DNA of 64,000 nucleotides from Metellina segmentata. Its lineage: Eukaryota; Arthropoda; Arachnida; Araneae; Tetragnathidae. The stretch covers positions 20,547,828-20,611,827 of the forward strand of contig OX375883.1 in NCBI GenBank assembly GCA_947359465.1, in the 5' to 3' direction. The notes beneath the pieces were generated by a model that saw nothing but the letters and a program-made list of their open reading frames with translations, was not told the DNA's origin and ran no database searches. Numbering within the stretch: the stretch's first letter is position 1; every line of letters begins with the position of its first letter. Shown here piece by piece: positions 21,761 to 33,290 of the stretch. The translations under genes were made by a program, and so were the position numbers.

Positions 21761-21965
21761 TACAGGCTGAATCATTACCCAAAAGATCAAAAGAGCCGAC
21801 GTAACTGAAAGTTTCCACCTCTTACCGCTTGAGAGCGCTATCACCCTAGCAAGAAAAGCAGGTTGTTCACCATTGGATTGCATAGACATCGTGTTCGGTA
21901 TTCGCAGTATTTTCGATTTAGTGATTATTTTAAAGAATTAAATCAGTAAAAACTTGATAGAGATA

Positions 21966-22107
21966 ATGGTGAATTGTTGGGTGCCGTTTTGTACGTCCTA
22001 TCATACTCGTAGTAAGAAATTTCAAGTGGAAGGAGGGGAATATGTATCTTACCATGAGTTTCCCAGCGACTCGACCCTTCGAACACAGTGGTTGGCAGCA
22101 ATCTCTA
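21966..22107 (+). CDS. First exon of a THAP-domain gene (N-terminal half of the domain)
   Basis: ATG opens 47 codons that read MVNCWVPFCTS, then SYHEFPSDSTLRTQWLAAIS, followed by a splice-donor-like A|GTAAAT at 22108. THAP zinc fingers (DNA-binding, in chromatin regulators and P-type transposases) begin with C-X2-4-C followed by a F-P-x-D-x-x-L-R-x-x-W-L block; both are present with normal spacing. The second half of the domain (C-X2-H and the AVPT-F box) is missing, as expected if an intron follows. I could not find the next exon downstream. It could be a real gene whose further exons lie unrecognised, or an orphan exon. The other half-THAP exon at 53504-53647 lies on the opposite strand and cannot be its partner directly. 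Confidence 0.6.
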
Positions 22108-22439
22108 GTAAATATTTCGTTGTGACTTCAATAGTATTAATTCTTTGAGCTGTTCTCTCATGTTGTCATTGTAATCTTATTACTCCAGTTATTCTATGTG
22201 CAATTTAAAGGGACAACAGAATTGGAGGGAGTGTGAAATTATAATTCTGCTGTATCTGGTAAAAGCCAGTTTATTCTGTTGAACTCAACAACAACCTGAG
22301 ATTGTTACTTTGCTTGGAATTCTATAACCGTGGATTTCATCGCCTGTTCTCATCCTTTTTCTATGTTAACTTAAATAAATCTAACTTAAAACTTTATAGT
22401 AAATGCTTCAATTTAAGTATCCCAAATTGCACTCTGAAC

Positions 22440-22530
22440 ATTGCTTATAGGTAGAATAAATAAAAGAATTGCATTGTTAGGCAGAACAAATAAAATAATT
22501 GCATTGTTAGGCAGAATAAATAAAATAATT
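22440..22530. repeat. 30-bp tandem repeat, about 2.7 copies
   Basis: attgcattgttaggcagaac / aaataaaataattgcattgt recurs at about 22441, 22470 and 22501 with one or two changes per copy. Confidence 0.8.
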
Positions 22531-22651
22531 TATATGATATATATTGTGTGAGATTTTGTTTATGGTAAATTTTTATCAATAATGTATCATTAATTAGTGT
22601 GGCTAACTAATGGTAGTAAATAATACTGTAATATTTAAATTATTCATTACA

Positions 22652-22676
22652 CCCCCCCCCCCACACACACACACAA
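22652..22676. repeat. Poly-C plus (AC)n microsatellite
   Basis: A run of 12-13 C is followed by (ac)6-7. Confidence 0.85.
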
Positions 22677-22748
22677 CTCTTAAAATTGTTTTTAATCTAC
22701 TAAGGATTTTTAAACCTGATAGCTAATATATGCTATAAGAATATTTGG

Positions 22749-23072
22749 TTATCGTTTACTGTACGGTCCACATTGGCGACTTTTTCCAAAACATCGCCAA
22801 ATGTAAGATTGCGTCAATGACGTCCATATCCAAGATGGCGTCATCAACACAACATACATAGGAACAAGTAAACAAAACTTTTGCATCCAATTTTCTGATT
22901 CTGTATAAGCAAAATCCACACTGTGAACCTTTGCAAATATGGAAATGAAAATGAGGACTGCACAAATAAACAATAAAATGTAAAGAAAACTAGCTTGCCC
23001 ATCACTTCCGCTAGCTCCATACGATTTCTCCGCTGTTTCGGTTGTCATGATTATTTGCTCACTTCGCCTCAT
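22749..23072 (-). CDS. ORF inside the TIR unit, two hydrophobic segments, copy 1
   Basis: 107 codons from ATG. After a polar N-terminus (MTTETAEKSYGASGSDGQ) comes FLYILLFICAVLIFISIFA, a clear candidate transmembrane helix. A linker with charged residues and a second hydrophobic stretch (FCLLVPMYVVLMTPSWIW) follow. The reading frame runs into the terminal repeat of the unit. The copy at 43665-44141 shares the first 91 codons or so, then differs. Of roughly 14 nucleotide differences between the two, most change the amino acid, so there is no sign of selection to keep the protein. It may be a captured first exon of a host membrane-protein gene. The family is not recognised. Confidence 0.35.
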   Translation of the reverse strand: MRRSEQIIMTTETAEKSYGASGSDGQASFLYILLFICAVLIFISIFAKVHSVDFAYTESENWMQKFCLLVPMYVVLMTPSWIWTSLTQSYIWRCFGKSRQCGPYSKR

Positions 23073-23722
23073 CGCATGTTAAGGGCGGGTAAACACGCAT
23101 TTTTGCATCCACAAAAGCCATAAGTTGTTTTTTTCGCCACTCATATACGACGTGATATATTTACAATTAGTGCAGATGCAGACATACTTATTTAACGATG
23201 GTGTAATTCCCACAGCAATTAAAATCGAAAGGAACGGAGCGTCGAAAAGCGATGGTAACGGAAATCAAAGAGCGATCCAAAAAACGCACGTGCTAACGAA
23301 GAGGGCAGTCGATACTTATTTAACGATGGTGTAATTCCCACAGCAATAAAATCGAAAGAAATGGAGCGTCGAAAAGCGATGCTGCAGGAACGTTTAAAAG
23401 CGATGGTATCGGAAATCACATAGAGCGATCCAAAAAACACACTTGCCAACGAAGGGAACGGTCGAAAAGGAATGGCATTTGTAAAAAAAACGGTCGAAAA
23501 GGAGTGGGTGGTATTTGAAAACCCCGGGGTGAAAGGACTGAGATAGGGTTGTCATAAATAAAATATAGCCAAAATTCAATACATTTGGTTATATTCGCAT
23601 GTTTGGCAACAAAAATCAAAATTGGCACGATATCACGGTTTTCAAATATAGGGTTACCAAAAAACTAATTTGTAGAGCCAGGTTACCAGATTTGGCGATA
23701 AATCTATATGGACCGTACAGTA
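22754..23722. mobile_element. TIR-flanked unit with a membrane-protein-like ORF, copy 1
   Basis: tttactgtacggtcca at 22754-22769 is matched perfectly by tggaccgtacagtaaa at 23707-23722. A looser match continues about 14 bp outward. Inside are a minus-strand ORF with hydrophobic segments and, on its 5' side, a two-copy tandem repeat of 128 bp (23186-23460). A second copy of the unit, about 95% identical in the ORF part, lies at 43855-44773 but has lost the left end. This structure fits a non-autonomous DNA transposon. No transposase was seen and a target duplication is not clear. Confidence 0.55.
23186..23460. repeat. 128-bp tandem duplication inside the TIR unit
   Basis: acttatttaacgatggtgta starts units at 23186 and 23314, and each unit contains a gagcgatccaaaaaac word. 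The same pair is present in the second unit at about 44254-44480. Confidence 0.7.
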
Positions 23723-23789
23723 AAAGTCACCCGAATATTTTTTTTAGTCTAAGAAGGGTGACAAAAATTCTTTTTGAAAAGAAATATTA

Positions 23790-26700
23790 AAATATATTTG
23801 TAATCAATTTTTTAAAAACCGAAAAAAATACCAAAAGTGGAATGTTTTAAGGATTTGATAACTTTTCACAATTTTATTTTTAATAAAATCTAGCTTTCTC
23901 CCTCTTAAAAAACATACGAATCCCCTCGATCCGTTTTCACGATTGTTTACATTAGAAGGCGCTGGCAGCATACCGTTCTAGTGTTCCCTCCCGTTAGCGT
24001 AATGAACAAGCCTGATCAGACACGGAATGCAGTTAAGCCTTGCACTTGTGCACTAGCTTCGGCAGAAATACTAAAATTTCAGACACCAACGCCCCAGGTG
24101 ATACAAGAAGGCAAATAAAAAACAAACCACCCTTGGTACATTGATTTATCTGCATGGATATCGCATAGCACGTGCAGGCTGTGCCATTAATCTGTTCGAA
24201 ATGCAGAATACTTAAAAATCTCTAATTAAACGATAGCTGGCGGGGTTTGCTTGTACGCGGGAGTTCCTGAGCAGCAAACTCTCGAACTCTGGTGTAACTT
24301 GCTGACTGAATAGCTAGATGTTTTCTGAGTGTTGTTGGTGGGTGGCAACCATTGAAGCAGCAACCAATCAGGATGATGGGTAGAATCACGTGATGCAACT
24401 AAATTATCAAATGCAGTAAAGAGAAAAATGCCGAGAGGTGGCATGTGCTTAGTAGCGGACAATGGAGAGGTAATAAACTGTGATTTAATTTATGCTAACC
24501 CCTACTTCAGTAATTAAATTATATTATAAGGTATGATTTTGTTTCTTAAATTAGAATTGCTCAGGTTTCTCTTCAAAATCGTGCTAATCTTTCGCCTTTT
24601 ACTGAAGATTACCGTGGAAAGTAACAACTTAATGAGCCTCAGAAAGTTTTTGGATTCCGCTTCAGCGGGAATTGAAAAACAAAATTGTAAACTCTACACA
24701 GCTATAAATACTTCTGCGTAAAACTCTTTAATACTGATCTTGAAGTGTAAAAAGATTTGATTCTTTTGAATCGGGACAGTAAAATCGAGCAATTTATCGG
24801 AAACCACTCACTTTGGTCTAACCAAGGCTTAACTGGATTCCGTGCATAATTGAATGCGGTTACGATCAAGTTTAGCCTTGGTCTAACCGGGTCGTGCAAC
24901 GTCATCTGACGGGCAAATTTAGCATCACGCCGAAATTCCCTCGTTTAATGAAGGGATTAAGAAATCTCATTTTTTCGAATATATTTGAGCAATGGGGATA
25001 GCGTCCCCAAAATATTGATTTCCGAGCATTCAAAAAGAAGATGGCTTAAGGTATCCGGACACCTTGGAGGCCCTTTCTATTAAATGTGGAATAGAAACAT
25101 GTTCCTGTTTGGTGTTATCAAACAAAATTGGGCTTTAAGTATTTAAATTATGTATTCATAATTTTGTAAAATTGATGATTATGTATGAAATTTTAACGAA
25201 ATTTGTCAAAAACTCCAAATGTGTTAAATGAAAATCTATTCGATCCCTTTGAAAAATGTTTCCAAAATAAACTACATGCATTTGTCTATTGAATGAACTA
25301 CAATCGAAAGGATATTTAAATAAGCAAAGATTTAACAAGCGATCGAAAAATGAATGCGAGATTTTTAATATTTTTACGTTCTTATTTCTTAAATAAATGC
25401 CCATAGTTTGAAAACTTTTCAACTCATCATAATTATTCTAGTTCGTTCACTAGACAACATTATAAAGAACTAATTCTCAAAATTTTACTAGAATCCATCA
25501 ATAACTTTTTGTGTTATCACATTTGAAGTGATGAAATATGGCGAAAATATTAATTTAGAGTAAAAGCAGTTTGAAGTGTATCGTTTGCTCTCTCTTGCTT
25601 TTACTGTTTGTGTAAACAATTTTGTTCTTCACAGATCTTTTAAAATATTCCCAAAAAAAAACCATTTAAAGATTTGAAAAACCTTTCTAAAATTATATTT
25701 CCAAAAAATAAGTAAGTTTTAAAGCCTTTTTAATGATCATTTCCGTTGGTTTCCAAACTTACTTCCGGTTTTCCCACCTTGATTAAAATAGTGCTTTCGC
25801 AATATCTAATAAACAGAGAAAAATTCAAATAAGCTTTGGAAAGTCACATAAATAGTCTATCAAATAAGATCAAAATCTATTTTTTAAATATTTGGTTAAA
25901 AACGACATTTTCAACGTATTCACTTACCTTAAATCGCCTTTTACTGATCAACAAGTTTTCAAGCGTATTCATCACCACACAATCAAACTCAGAATAACCT
26001 TCTTTCACAAATACTGAGGCTGCTGTAAAAGCTGCCTCCGCAAAATATACTTTAAACCTGGTGAACAGAGTGGATAATTTATTTGTGATATTATTTAAGT
26101 ATTAAATATATTTAAATTCTGCACTGGTAGTTAAAATTATCTTAACATGCAGGGTAAGAAATAAATTCTCTCTCTTTCTGATTTAAAAATTCATAAAAAC
26201 GAACCTTTCGTTATTTTTATGTACAGTTTACTCTTATAGATATATTTAGGAGGGAATATTTTTGGCACCATAGAAAAATTTAGTTCCAGAACTTAATAAT
26301 AGAGGGCGATGACACAAATGCATTCTCCTGAATTATGCAAAGTAGTGTGATTCAAAAAACAATCTTACTGCTTGGGTGTAGACTCTTTGTTCCTTTCGTA
26401 GTGGGTAAAAACAGTGAGTCGAAACGGCCCAGTTAAAAGCAGTGATGCTAGTTTACAATCGGTTACAACTGTTATGGCATAACCGAAGCACAGCTAACTC
26501 GATTGTAAGAGCTGAGTATTGAATCTCTATTTTATCACTGTTAATCAGAGAGTAGTAAACGTGAAAATAGTTGTATCATCAATGCGTTGTACAATTTATT
26601 TTACTCTCCGAATGTTTGAAAAGTCATTTTATTATTTTGACGTGAATCCTTCTTTAACATCGGAAATTACTAGAGTTCATTCTTCAAAAGTCGAGCGTTA

Positions 26701-27730
26701 CAACTCCTTTGTATAGATATAGAAGAAACGTTTTTAGATTATTTTTACGATACAGAAAAATAAAAAATATATTAGAAATGGAAAAAAGGAACGTAGATTT
26801 AATTAAAAAAAAAACTATTTTGTTCAGCCGATGAGCCGTTTTTTGTATTAAGCCCGTAACTTCTTTCTCTAAAAATACTTTTCCCCCTCAATAAACTAAT
26901 CCAGGAACGTTGAAGCCCCTTGCTTCATCAGGTTTTTGCGGATTACAAAATCTATCGATATTTTTAGGTATATATTAGAATAGTTTATTTGCTTCTAATT
27001 GAAAGCAAATTATTGAATTTTAATTATTAAATAAATAATTGGCATACCTATTTTATCTTCGATTTCATTTATGTTTACTACACTCAAATCTAAGATTAGC
27101 TATTTTCATTTGTCAAAGATAATATTGTTTTCCACGATTTTTATGAATTTATATATGTTACATTTGTCAAGAGATTGTCTTCATAATAAATTGAATGTAA
27201 ACACACAATTGTGGTGTAAAATTTAGAATTTACATTAAATTTTAACCTCGAATGCCATATTTCAAGTCATTCCAAATTATGAGTCTAGTACATAAAGTTG
27301 CTAATAACAAAAGAGCGATATTTTTCTAATCTTAACAGAATTCGAAAGGTCTTAGTTTAAAACACAAAAATTTTTTAGGATATATTTCTCTCACTGTTGT
27401 GCAGAGAGCTCATTAGTTCTGGTTACGAAAAGCCTAATATTTTTATAAACAGGAGGGAAAATTTCGAGATTTTACTTCATGAACAAAAATGACATTTATT
27501 GAAAGTGTCATAATAAATTTTTGTACAATAGAGAGAGAGCTCGGATATCCCATTAAAAGGAAATATTCTAACGAGTAGCATTTATTTTGTTTTGAAAACA
27601 CGTAGTCTAACATGGAAATCCAAAGAACCAATATTTGAAAAGCAATAAATTTTACACTTTTAAAAATTAAACATTCATTCATAATTTTTTATACTTTCAT
27701 TCTATTTCAGAATGCATTCATTAATGCTAT
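23790..27730. other. Long unique AT-rich stretch without a supported gene
   Basis: No frame here shows a recognisable motif. One small dispersed repeat stands out at about 24800-24900 (tttggtctaaccaaggctta and gccttggtctaaccgggtcg). A second lies at about 26825-26935 (gtaacttctttctctaaaaa, cctcaataaact) and resembles 59000-59070. Confidence 0.5.
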
Positions 27731-27740
27731 AAACATCACT

Positions 27741-28208
27741 GTGCTGATAGGCCCACTGAAACTGTTTCGTCTTTAAACTGTGGAGAGTGCGAATTGAAAT
27801 TCGTTGTTCTTGACAGAAGCAGACGATTCGCGTAATATCGCTCTCTTTCTCTCTCGGCGCAAGTTTGTAATGCGCATGCGCGAAGCATTGCGAACGGAGC
27901 GCGTATCAATATTCTTACTTCTTAACTTTTCCCTTTCGGTTGTGTTCGTCTTGTGTCTCTTTTCGTCTTGTGGAATAAATTATTGTGTTCTAATTTATGT
28001 TGTACTAATTGCACACCAACGAACACCACAAAATGGTGACCCGCTATTAAAGAACGCACAATACCTGAATCCGGATATATTTTTCAAAATTATCCATTAT
28101 TTTTCTTCAACGTGCTGTGAAGCCTTGGACTTAAAAATGACCGACGTCAGCGCGGTGAAAATTCCGTCCTACAACTTCAGCGACCCTGCACTTTGGTTCC
28201 ACATGTGA
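27741..28208 (+). mobile_element. Ty3/gypsy-like 5' end: LTR, primer-binding site and gag start
   Basis: The probable LTR (start uncertain, about 27741-28030) contains atgcgcatgcgcgaagc and an aataaa signal at about 27972, and ends near gaacaccaca. Four bases later tggtgacccgc (28034) looks like a tRNA primer-binding site. A leader of about 100 bp follows, then ATG at 28137. The 24-codon start of gag (VSAVKIPSYNFSDPALWFHM) matches the usual first conserved block of arthropod gypsy Gag (P-x-F-x-x-x-D-P-x-x-W-F). It stops at TGA 28206-28208, where unrelated Tc1 sequence takes over. The rest of the element, including the 3' LTR, is absent. Confidence 0.65.
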
Positions 28209-28214
28209 AGTAGA

Positions 28215-28745
28215 AGCCAAGGTGTTGCTCGTCCACACGTCATCAAAGAAAGAGGACGTTGAGGACTGTCCCGCTTGATAAAGCAAGATCGGCGCGAGAC
28301 TGTGGCTCCGCTGACAGTCCAATACAATGCAGGTCCAAGCGAAAGTGTTTCGGAACACACAGTTCAGCGGACACTGTTGTATATGGGACCGCAGTAGACG
28401 TCCCACTCGTGTGTGTCTGTTGAATTAGCGTCATCGTAAACTATGCCTACAGTAGGCCCGGGAATATCGAGACTGGACCATAGATGAGTGAAAAAGAGCT
28501 GCCCGGTCAGATAAATCCCGATTTCTCATTCATCACGTGGATGGTCGTGTCAGGGTACGCCGTCTGCCAGGCGAACAGTTGCTCCCCTCTTGTACAGCAG
28601 GTCATACAAAGGCTGGTGGTGGCAGTATTATGCTTTGAGGGACGTTCTCATGTACGAATCTGGGACTCGTAGTTGTAGTAGAACACACCATAAACGCTGC
28701 AAACTACCTGAACATCATTGCGGATGAGTTCACGCCAGAACGGTC
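28215..28745 (+). pseudogene. Tc1-like transposase relic, central part
   Basis: Broken plus-strand frames give, in order, the Tc1 linker block (QYNAGPSESVSEHTVQRTLL, about 28320-28385), the region before the first catalytic Asp, a DGRVRVRRLPGE-like block (about 28540-28580), a GGGS-IML block and an NAANYLNIIADEF-like block (28695-28735). Several frameshifts and stops separate them. The N-terminal helix-turn-helix part and the D34E end are missing. Confidence 0.7.
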
Positions 28746-28859
28746 GAAATGTGGTTTATCTAATATAAACCTAATGTAATGTAATAAATATCTAATATAC
28801 AACGGATAAACTACATTTGGTCTGTTCTGCCTTGAATGGTTTTAGGAAAATTCACAAAA

Positions 28860-29165
28860 TTGTTACTTTCTAAGAAAGCAGATATTTTAGGAATCCAAGC
28901 TGAAATGGCGCAAACAGTCGAAATGACTGCTCTGGTGCTTCTGATGCGAAAGAGCTGGTAGAGAAATTGGAGATCCATCCAGAGATCTTAGCTGAAACTC
29001 GCATCAGGGCAAGGAAAATAGAGAAACAATTTTCTTATAAAGGTGGGGAAATGGAATTAAGCTGTTGGTGTAGGAAAGACCTCTTCCAAAGTAAACTTCA
29101 ATGTGGTTTAAAATCAAGCAATCAGAGGTTTGATCCAATACAGAAGCTTAGACTCAGTATAGACA
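28860..29165 (+). other. Possible decayed coding fragment (hAT-related?)
   Basis: Two adjoining plus-strand frames are protein-like: ADILGIQAEMAQTVEMTALV, then EIHPEILAETRIRARKIEKQ after a frame change. Composition and word order recall the middle of hAT/ZMYM1-like transposase relatives, but I cannot name a diagnostic motif. It may be noise between two Tc1 fragments. Confidence 0.3.
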
Positions 29166-29189
29166 TGTTTCCCAATTTGTTTTTGTGAT

Positions 29190-29450
29190 TTCCGTCTTCT
29201 GGCTCGACATAACATTAGATATTGGTTTGACTGTTAACATTAGATATCGGTCATCGATTGCTGTGTTTAGCACGTGAGTGACCTTGTCCTGGCCGACCTC
29301 TAACATTCCTTGTGTTTCTTGGAATCGATTCCACAGTCTTGAAATAACACACCTTGACACTCCAACAGATTTCGCTACACTTCCTTGTGTTTGTCCGGAT
29401 ACCAGTCTCCTGATAATTCGCCAAGCCATGGAACAATTGCGTTATACGAA
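29190..29450 (-). pseudogene. Tc1-like transposase relic, N-terminal helix-turn-helix
   Basis: Minus-strand frames read WRIIRRLVSGQTQGSVAKSV, then GVSRCVISRLWNRFQETQ, a frameshift, a GRPGQGHSRA block and TAIDDRYLMLTVKP. This is the PAIRED-like DNA-binding region and GRPR/AT-hook linker of a Tc1 transposase. It faces the central fragment at 28215-28745, which is on the other strand, so the two are either separate insertions or one copy rearranged by an inversion. Confidence 0.72.
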
Positions 29451-29594
29451 TGAGACAGTGAAAATAAGCCGTGAAATCGCCCGATTTCGGGTATCTGACG
29501 TCATGAAAGTTTATTTGCATATGAAGTTTTCTTCTTCTGTTTTCTACTGCAATTTAGACTTTGACTGTTTCGTTTTACGTTAGTTTAATTGGTA

Positions 29595-29770
29595 ATTTTT
29601 AGTTAACGTCGTAGAGCAACACAACGGGTTACTAACGACGGTCTGGGAAAAATCCCTCCATGGAAAGAACCGAGGACAACACCTCGTAATTTTGAACCAC
29701 GGTCAGATGACGCGGCAACACCTGAGCTGGCACCCCACTTTCCAAACTTCCACACCAACCCAACGTGATT
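29595..29770 (-). repeat. SINE fragment, minus
   Basis: Reversed tail and body (ttagttaacgtcgtagagca to ccaacccaacgtga). The tRNA head is absent. Confidence 0.8.
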
Positions 29771-31014
29771 ACGTTAGTTTAAAGTAGAATTATTTGCATA
29801 ATTTTGTTAAAACTATGTGCTCCACTAATTCTTTTGAGCAGTGTAGATAATATTAAATAAAAATTATTTTTGCGGTCATTATAACAAATTAAAATTATTT
29901 TTACGCTCATTATATTGAATAAAATTTATTCCTACTCTCATAATATAAATAATTGCACAGGTTGATATTAACGTAATCTGGGATTCGTGTGTCAAATTTG
30001 AATCCATATACAAGTTGCGTGTATGTGATGGAGAAAAACATACAGGCGTACTTGTGTGTTCGACTCGAACGAAAGGCATATTCAGTGCAAAGAAACAAAC
30101 CACCTACATCGGATGATAAATAAATGATCTGAGACTACCACGAAGATTTCTCTGGAACGATGGATTCGAATAATCTTTTAATTCGGATCTTCACATGATA
30201 TTAGGCACAAATGTACCAAAATATAACGCTGCCTTATAGCGACTTTAGTGTTAAAAGTCGTAGTACGAGTTATTGTTTGCACATTAGTTACTGTTATATT
30301 TTCGTGTAATTTCGATTGATAAGAATGACAACAATATGAGAGAGATCGCACAGCTTCTGGTCTCCGCGTTTATTCCATGTCATCTGTTAGAAATATGCTT
30401 AACTAATTTTGAAAATATGGGGTATAAAATTTCCTTGTTTCCTAAGTGGAATGCATAAAACGCGGTACATTTCTATCAACTTCCATTTTATAAATTCTTT
30501 TTTCAAATGTGTCAGTTATATTTGGGACAACCATACATATACTATAACGATTTTGTGTCGCAATTAGCGTGAAATGTTGAATATTTTGCCTTTTTCGTGC
30601 GGCGTAGTAATTTCATTTAGAATCACGCGCCAGCCAATAAGATCCAACCAGCATTTTCCGCGCGCTTTTGATTCTCGTTGTTTGGCGACATTGGCAGATA
30701 TTTAGTATTTACTTATCTTTCAGCTTACGTGCGTTGCATTTGTTGTTTGTGAATCTCTACATTTGAGTATATTTTGTTATTAATTATGGAATTAAAACTC
30801 CGGATTCTACTAGAAGTTAAGGTTTTACACCACACAAGAATGGCAGTGCTGTGAAAAGCTCTGAAAAGACAATCATTATAAATGTGTTCTAATTATTAAT
30901 TTTTCTAATGGCGAGCACATTTGACCTAAGTCATTGGCCACTACAAGGCCGGAAGTGATGGCCACTTGTGAAGAAGGACGACCATTATTGCCCATAACAA
31001 TTTATACTTCGTAA
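29771..31014. other. Unique stretch, no gene seen
   Basis: AT-rich; holds only the reversed dispersed repeat at 30446-30530 that matches 21640-21725. The minus frame around 29879-30103 carries no known motif. Confidence 0.45.
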
Positions 31015-31145
31015 TTTTAAAACCATGTTTACATGACGACCTGAGCTGGTATACGCTTACAAACATCTATGCCCGAACCCGGATTCGAACCGGGGACCTT
31101 CCGATCTAGAGGCTAATACCGAAACCACTATACCGTTTGGTCGGC
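31015..31145 (-). repeat. SINE head fragment, minus
   Basis: ccggattcgaaccggggacc (B box reversed) is followed by aaccactataccgtttggtc, with most of the SINE body deleted. Confidence 0.78.
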
Positions 31146-32030
31146 GTGTTCTAATAATTAAAAGTTAAAATATGTCATAAATGTTAAAACATGAAAATAA
31201 CTCAATATTGTGAAGCAGATATTGATTAATGTTAAAAAAGAACATCGAGCAGTATCATAAAGCTAATATTGAGCATTAACGAAAAAAAGCACATCGAGAA
31301 ATAATAATATTAAAACTCATTGAGCAATGTCAGAAAAAATATTTATCAATGTCGACAACCGATATTTAGCATTATAAACAGGAAATCATTTTTACGCTTG
31401 GCAATATTGACTGACATATAGCATACCCGGCAAGAAAAGTGACAACATTTGAGAAAAATCACAACTTTAAGGATACTATTAAACTTATATTAAAATATAA
31501 GTTTTAAGTAATTGAAGTACTACCTTTTCTTTTAAATTGCAGGCAAATATTTATTGCGGTAAATTCTATTATATTCTTTCGAACAGTAATATAACACGCT
31601 GGGGCACACCTCATACACATTTTTCAATGACAACCTTAAAAATTGCATTTGCTACCTGATATACTTCTTTTGGAAAAATTTTAGGAAGCAATAATTTAAA
31701 CAAATACCATTGCAAATTCAGAAAATATTTTTCGCTATTATCTATTATTAATTGTATAAAAAGTCATAAAACTACTATAATTGTGCTTTTTTTTATATAA
31801 ACTGACAGGCAAGCTGTCAAAACATTTACGTGCTAAATGTAAGGTCAAATTAGTTCAATGCGCCAACTTGTAATTGTAAGTGTGACGTCTCCTCGAAACC
31901 TCTGTCTGCAACCGAACATGAGACGAAACATTCACTTTATCCCTCCGCGAGGGGGAGTGGGTATAAGTGCCAGAAAACGTTTCAATCTAGAATAGTTAAC
32001 CTCCAATTACTTGAAAGTTAAAAGTTTATA
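31146..32030. other. AT-rich stretch, no gene seen
   Basis: Short words (attgagca, atcgagaa, aatgtcag) recur loosely around 31200-31380, suggesting an old simple repeat. Nothing else was noticed. Confidence 0.4.
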
Positions 32031-32039
32031 ATTGTGCAT

Positions 32040-32215
32040 AGGGATGTTAAGCCAATCACAGAACTGCTACTCAGTCACCGATACTTGTGAATCACAGTTC
32101 ATACCTGTTACTCAAATATCAAAATAACAGTGATTAGGTAACAGATACTAAACTCATATCGTTAACCTGATACCTTGGCTGATATTGATACTGCTACTGC
32201 TACTGCGATCGGTGA
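32040..32215. repeat. Dispersed repeat, partner at 59675-59900
   Basis: gccaatcacagaactgctac, tcagtcaccgatacttgtga and atcacagttcatacctgtta match agaatcacagaactgcaact, tcagtcgctgatgcttttga and atcacagttcttacctgcta at 59685-59740, in the same orientation. Confidence 0.6.
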
Positions 32216-32400
32216 TTGCAATCGCGGAAACCCTCACGCTTTCAGCACTCCTTGGCGAAAGCCGGCTGCATCGCCAACTGCGAGAACTATATCGGCCCAC
32301 GCGAGACAAAACAACATTTTCATATACCCTCTTGCTGCCATCTGTTGACTCAGAAAGGAATCTTTTTAATACAAGTTTTTTTCTGTTTTAAATGTTTTAC

Positions 32401-32403
<3 letters not shown>

Positions 32404-32464
<61 letters not shown>
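32404..32464. repeat. (AT)n microsatellite, about 30 units
   Basis: An uninterrupted at/ta dinucleotide run. The YIYIYI frame across it is an artefact. Confidence 0.97.
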
Positions 32465-32467
<3 letters not shown>

Positions 32468-33290
32468 CCTAATATCTTAAGCAATAAATATGAAATAAAA
32501 CAACTTTAAATATTTTTTTTCATTTGAGAATACATGCATAAAAATTTCTGTCTCTTTCACAGCCCAAATACAAATGCTATAATTATAGGATATGAGTTAG
32601 AAAAAACTTTGTTTCGAAGAAAGTTATTGAAAACAGTCAAAATAGAATAATTTTTCAAGTTAAATTTTGTAATCTTGAGCTCAAATGAGTAAAACTAATA
32701 TAGAAGTGTATTTGTTTAAAAAAATTATTTTAGTTAAAAATTTATACTTATTATTGATAACTGTTTTTACTAGTATAAAAAATATCTACTACTAGTTGTC
32801 TCCCCAAACAGTGGCGGGATTACATTAAGTATGCGATCAACTGCGAGATTTGATTGATTCGGTTGATTGGTGATTGAGAGAGATTTGATTCGTAAGAAAG
32901 TATACTATGAAAATAAAAACACTGGGTTATAAATGCGAATAATTTCCATAATAAACAACGTAATTGATTTATCCGTCTCCCCACTCGCATCTTAAACAAA
33001 TACATTCTCATCCACTCCTTCAATTTGATGAGTTTTAGAGTAAGTGATCATGTTATATTGTAAGAATCATAACGAAACGACTGACTAAATTTCAAATAAA
33101 TGTAAACATATACAATATGTTTACATGGGTTACGACTTCTTATACCGCCTGCTTCTTATATCAACCAATATTACGAAGTAGTTAGAATTGATATAGATAA
33201 CGTAAAACAAAAATAATAATGTTATATCTTGAATGTCAACATAATATATATAGAATATCAAAAAAAAAAAAAAAAATAGAAAGGTTTTAC

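Noticed and set aside
24000..24060. Possible 5S rRNA fragment (gcctgatcagacacggaatgc, agttaagcc)
   Set aside because: Only a few short words agree, spacing is wrong and internal promoter boxes are absent.
32216..32509. 97-codon ORF with YIYIYIYI
   Set aside because: Produced by the (AT)n microsatellite.
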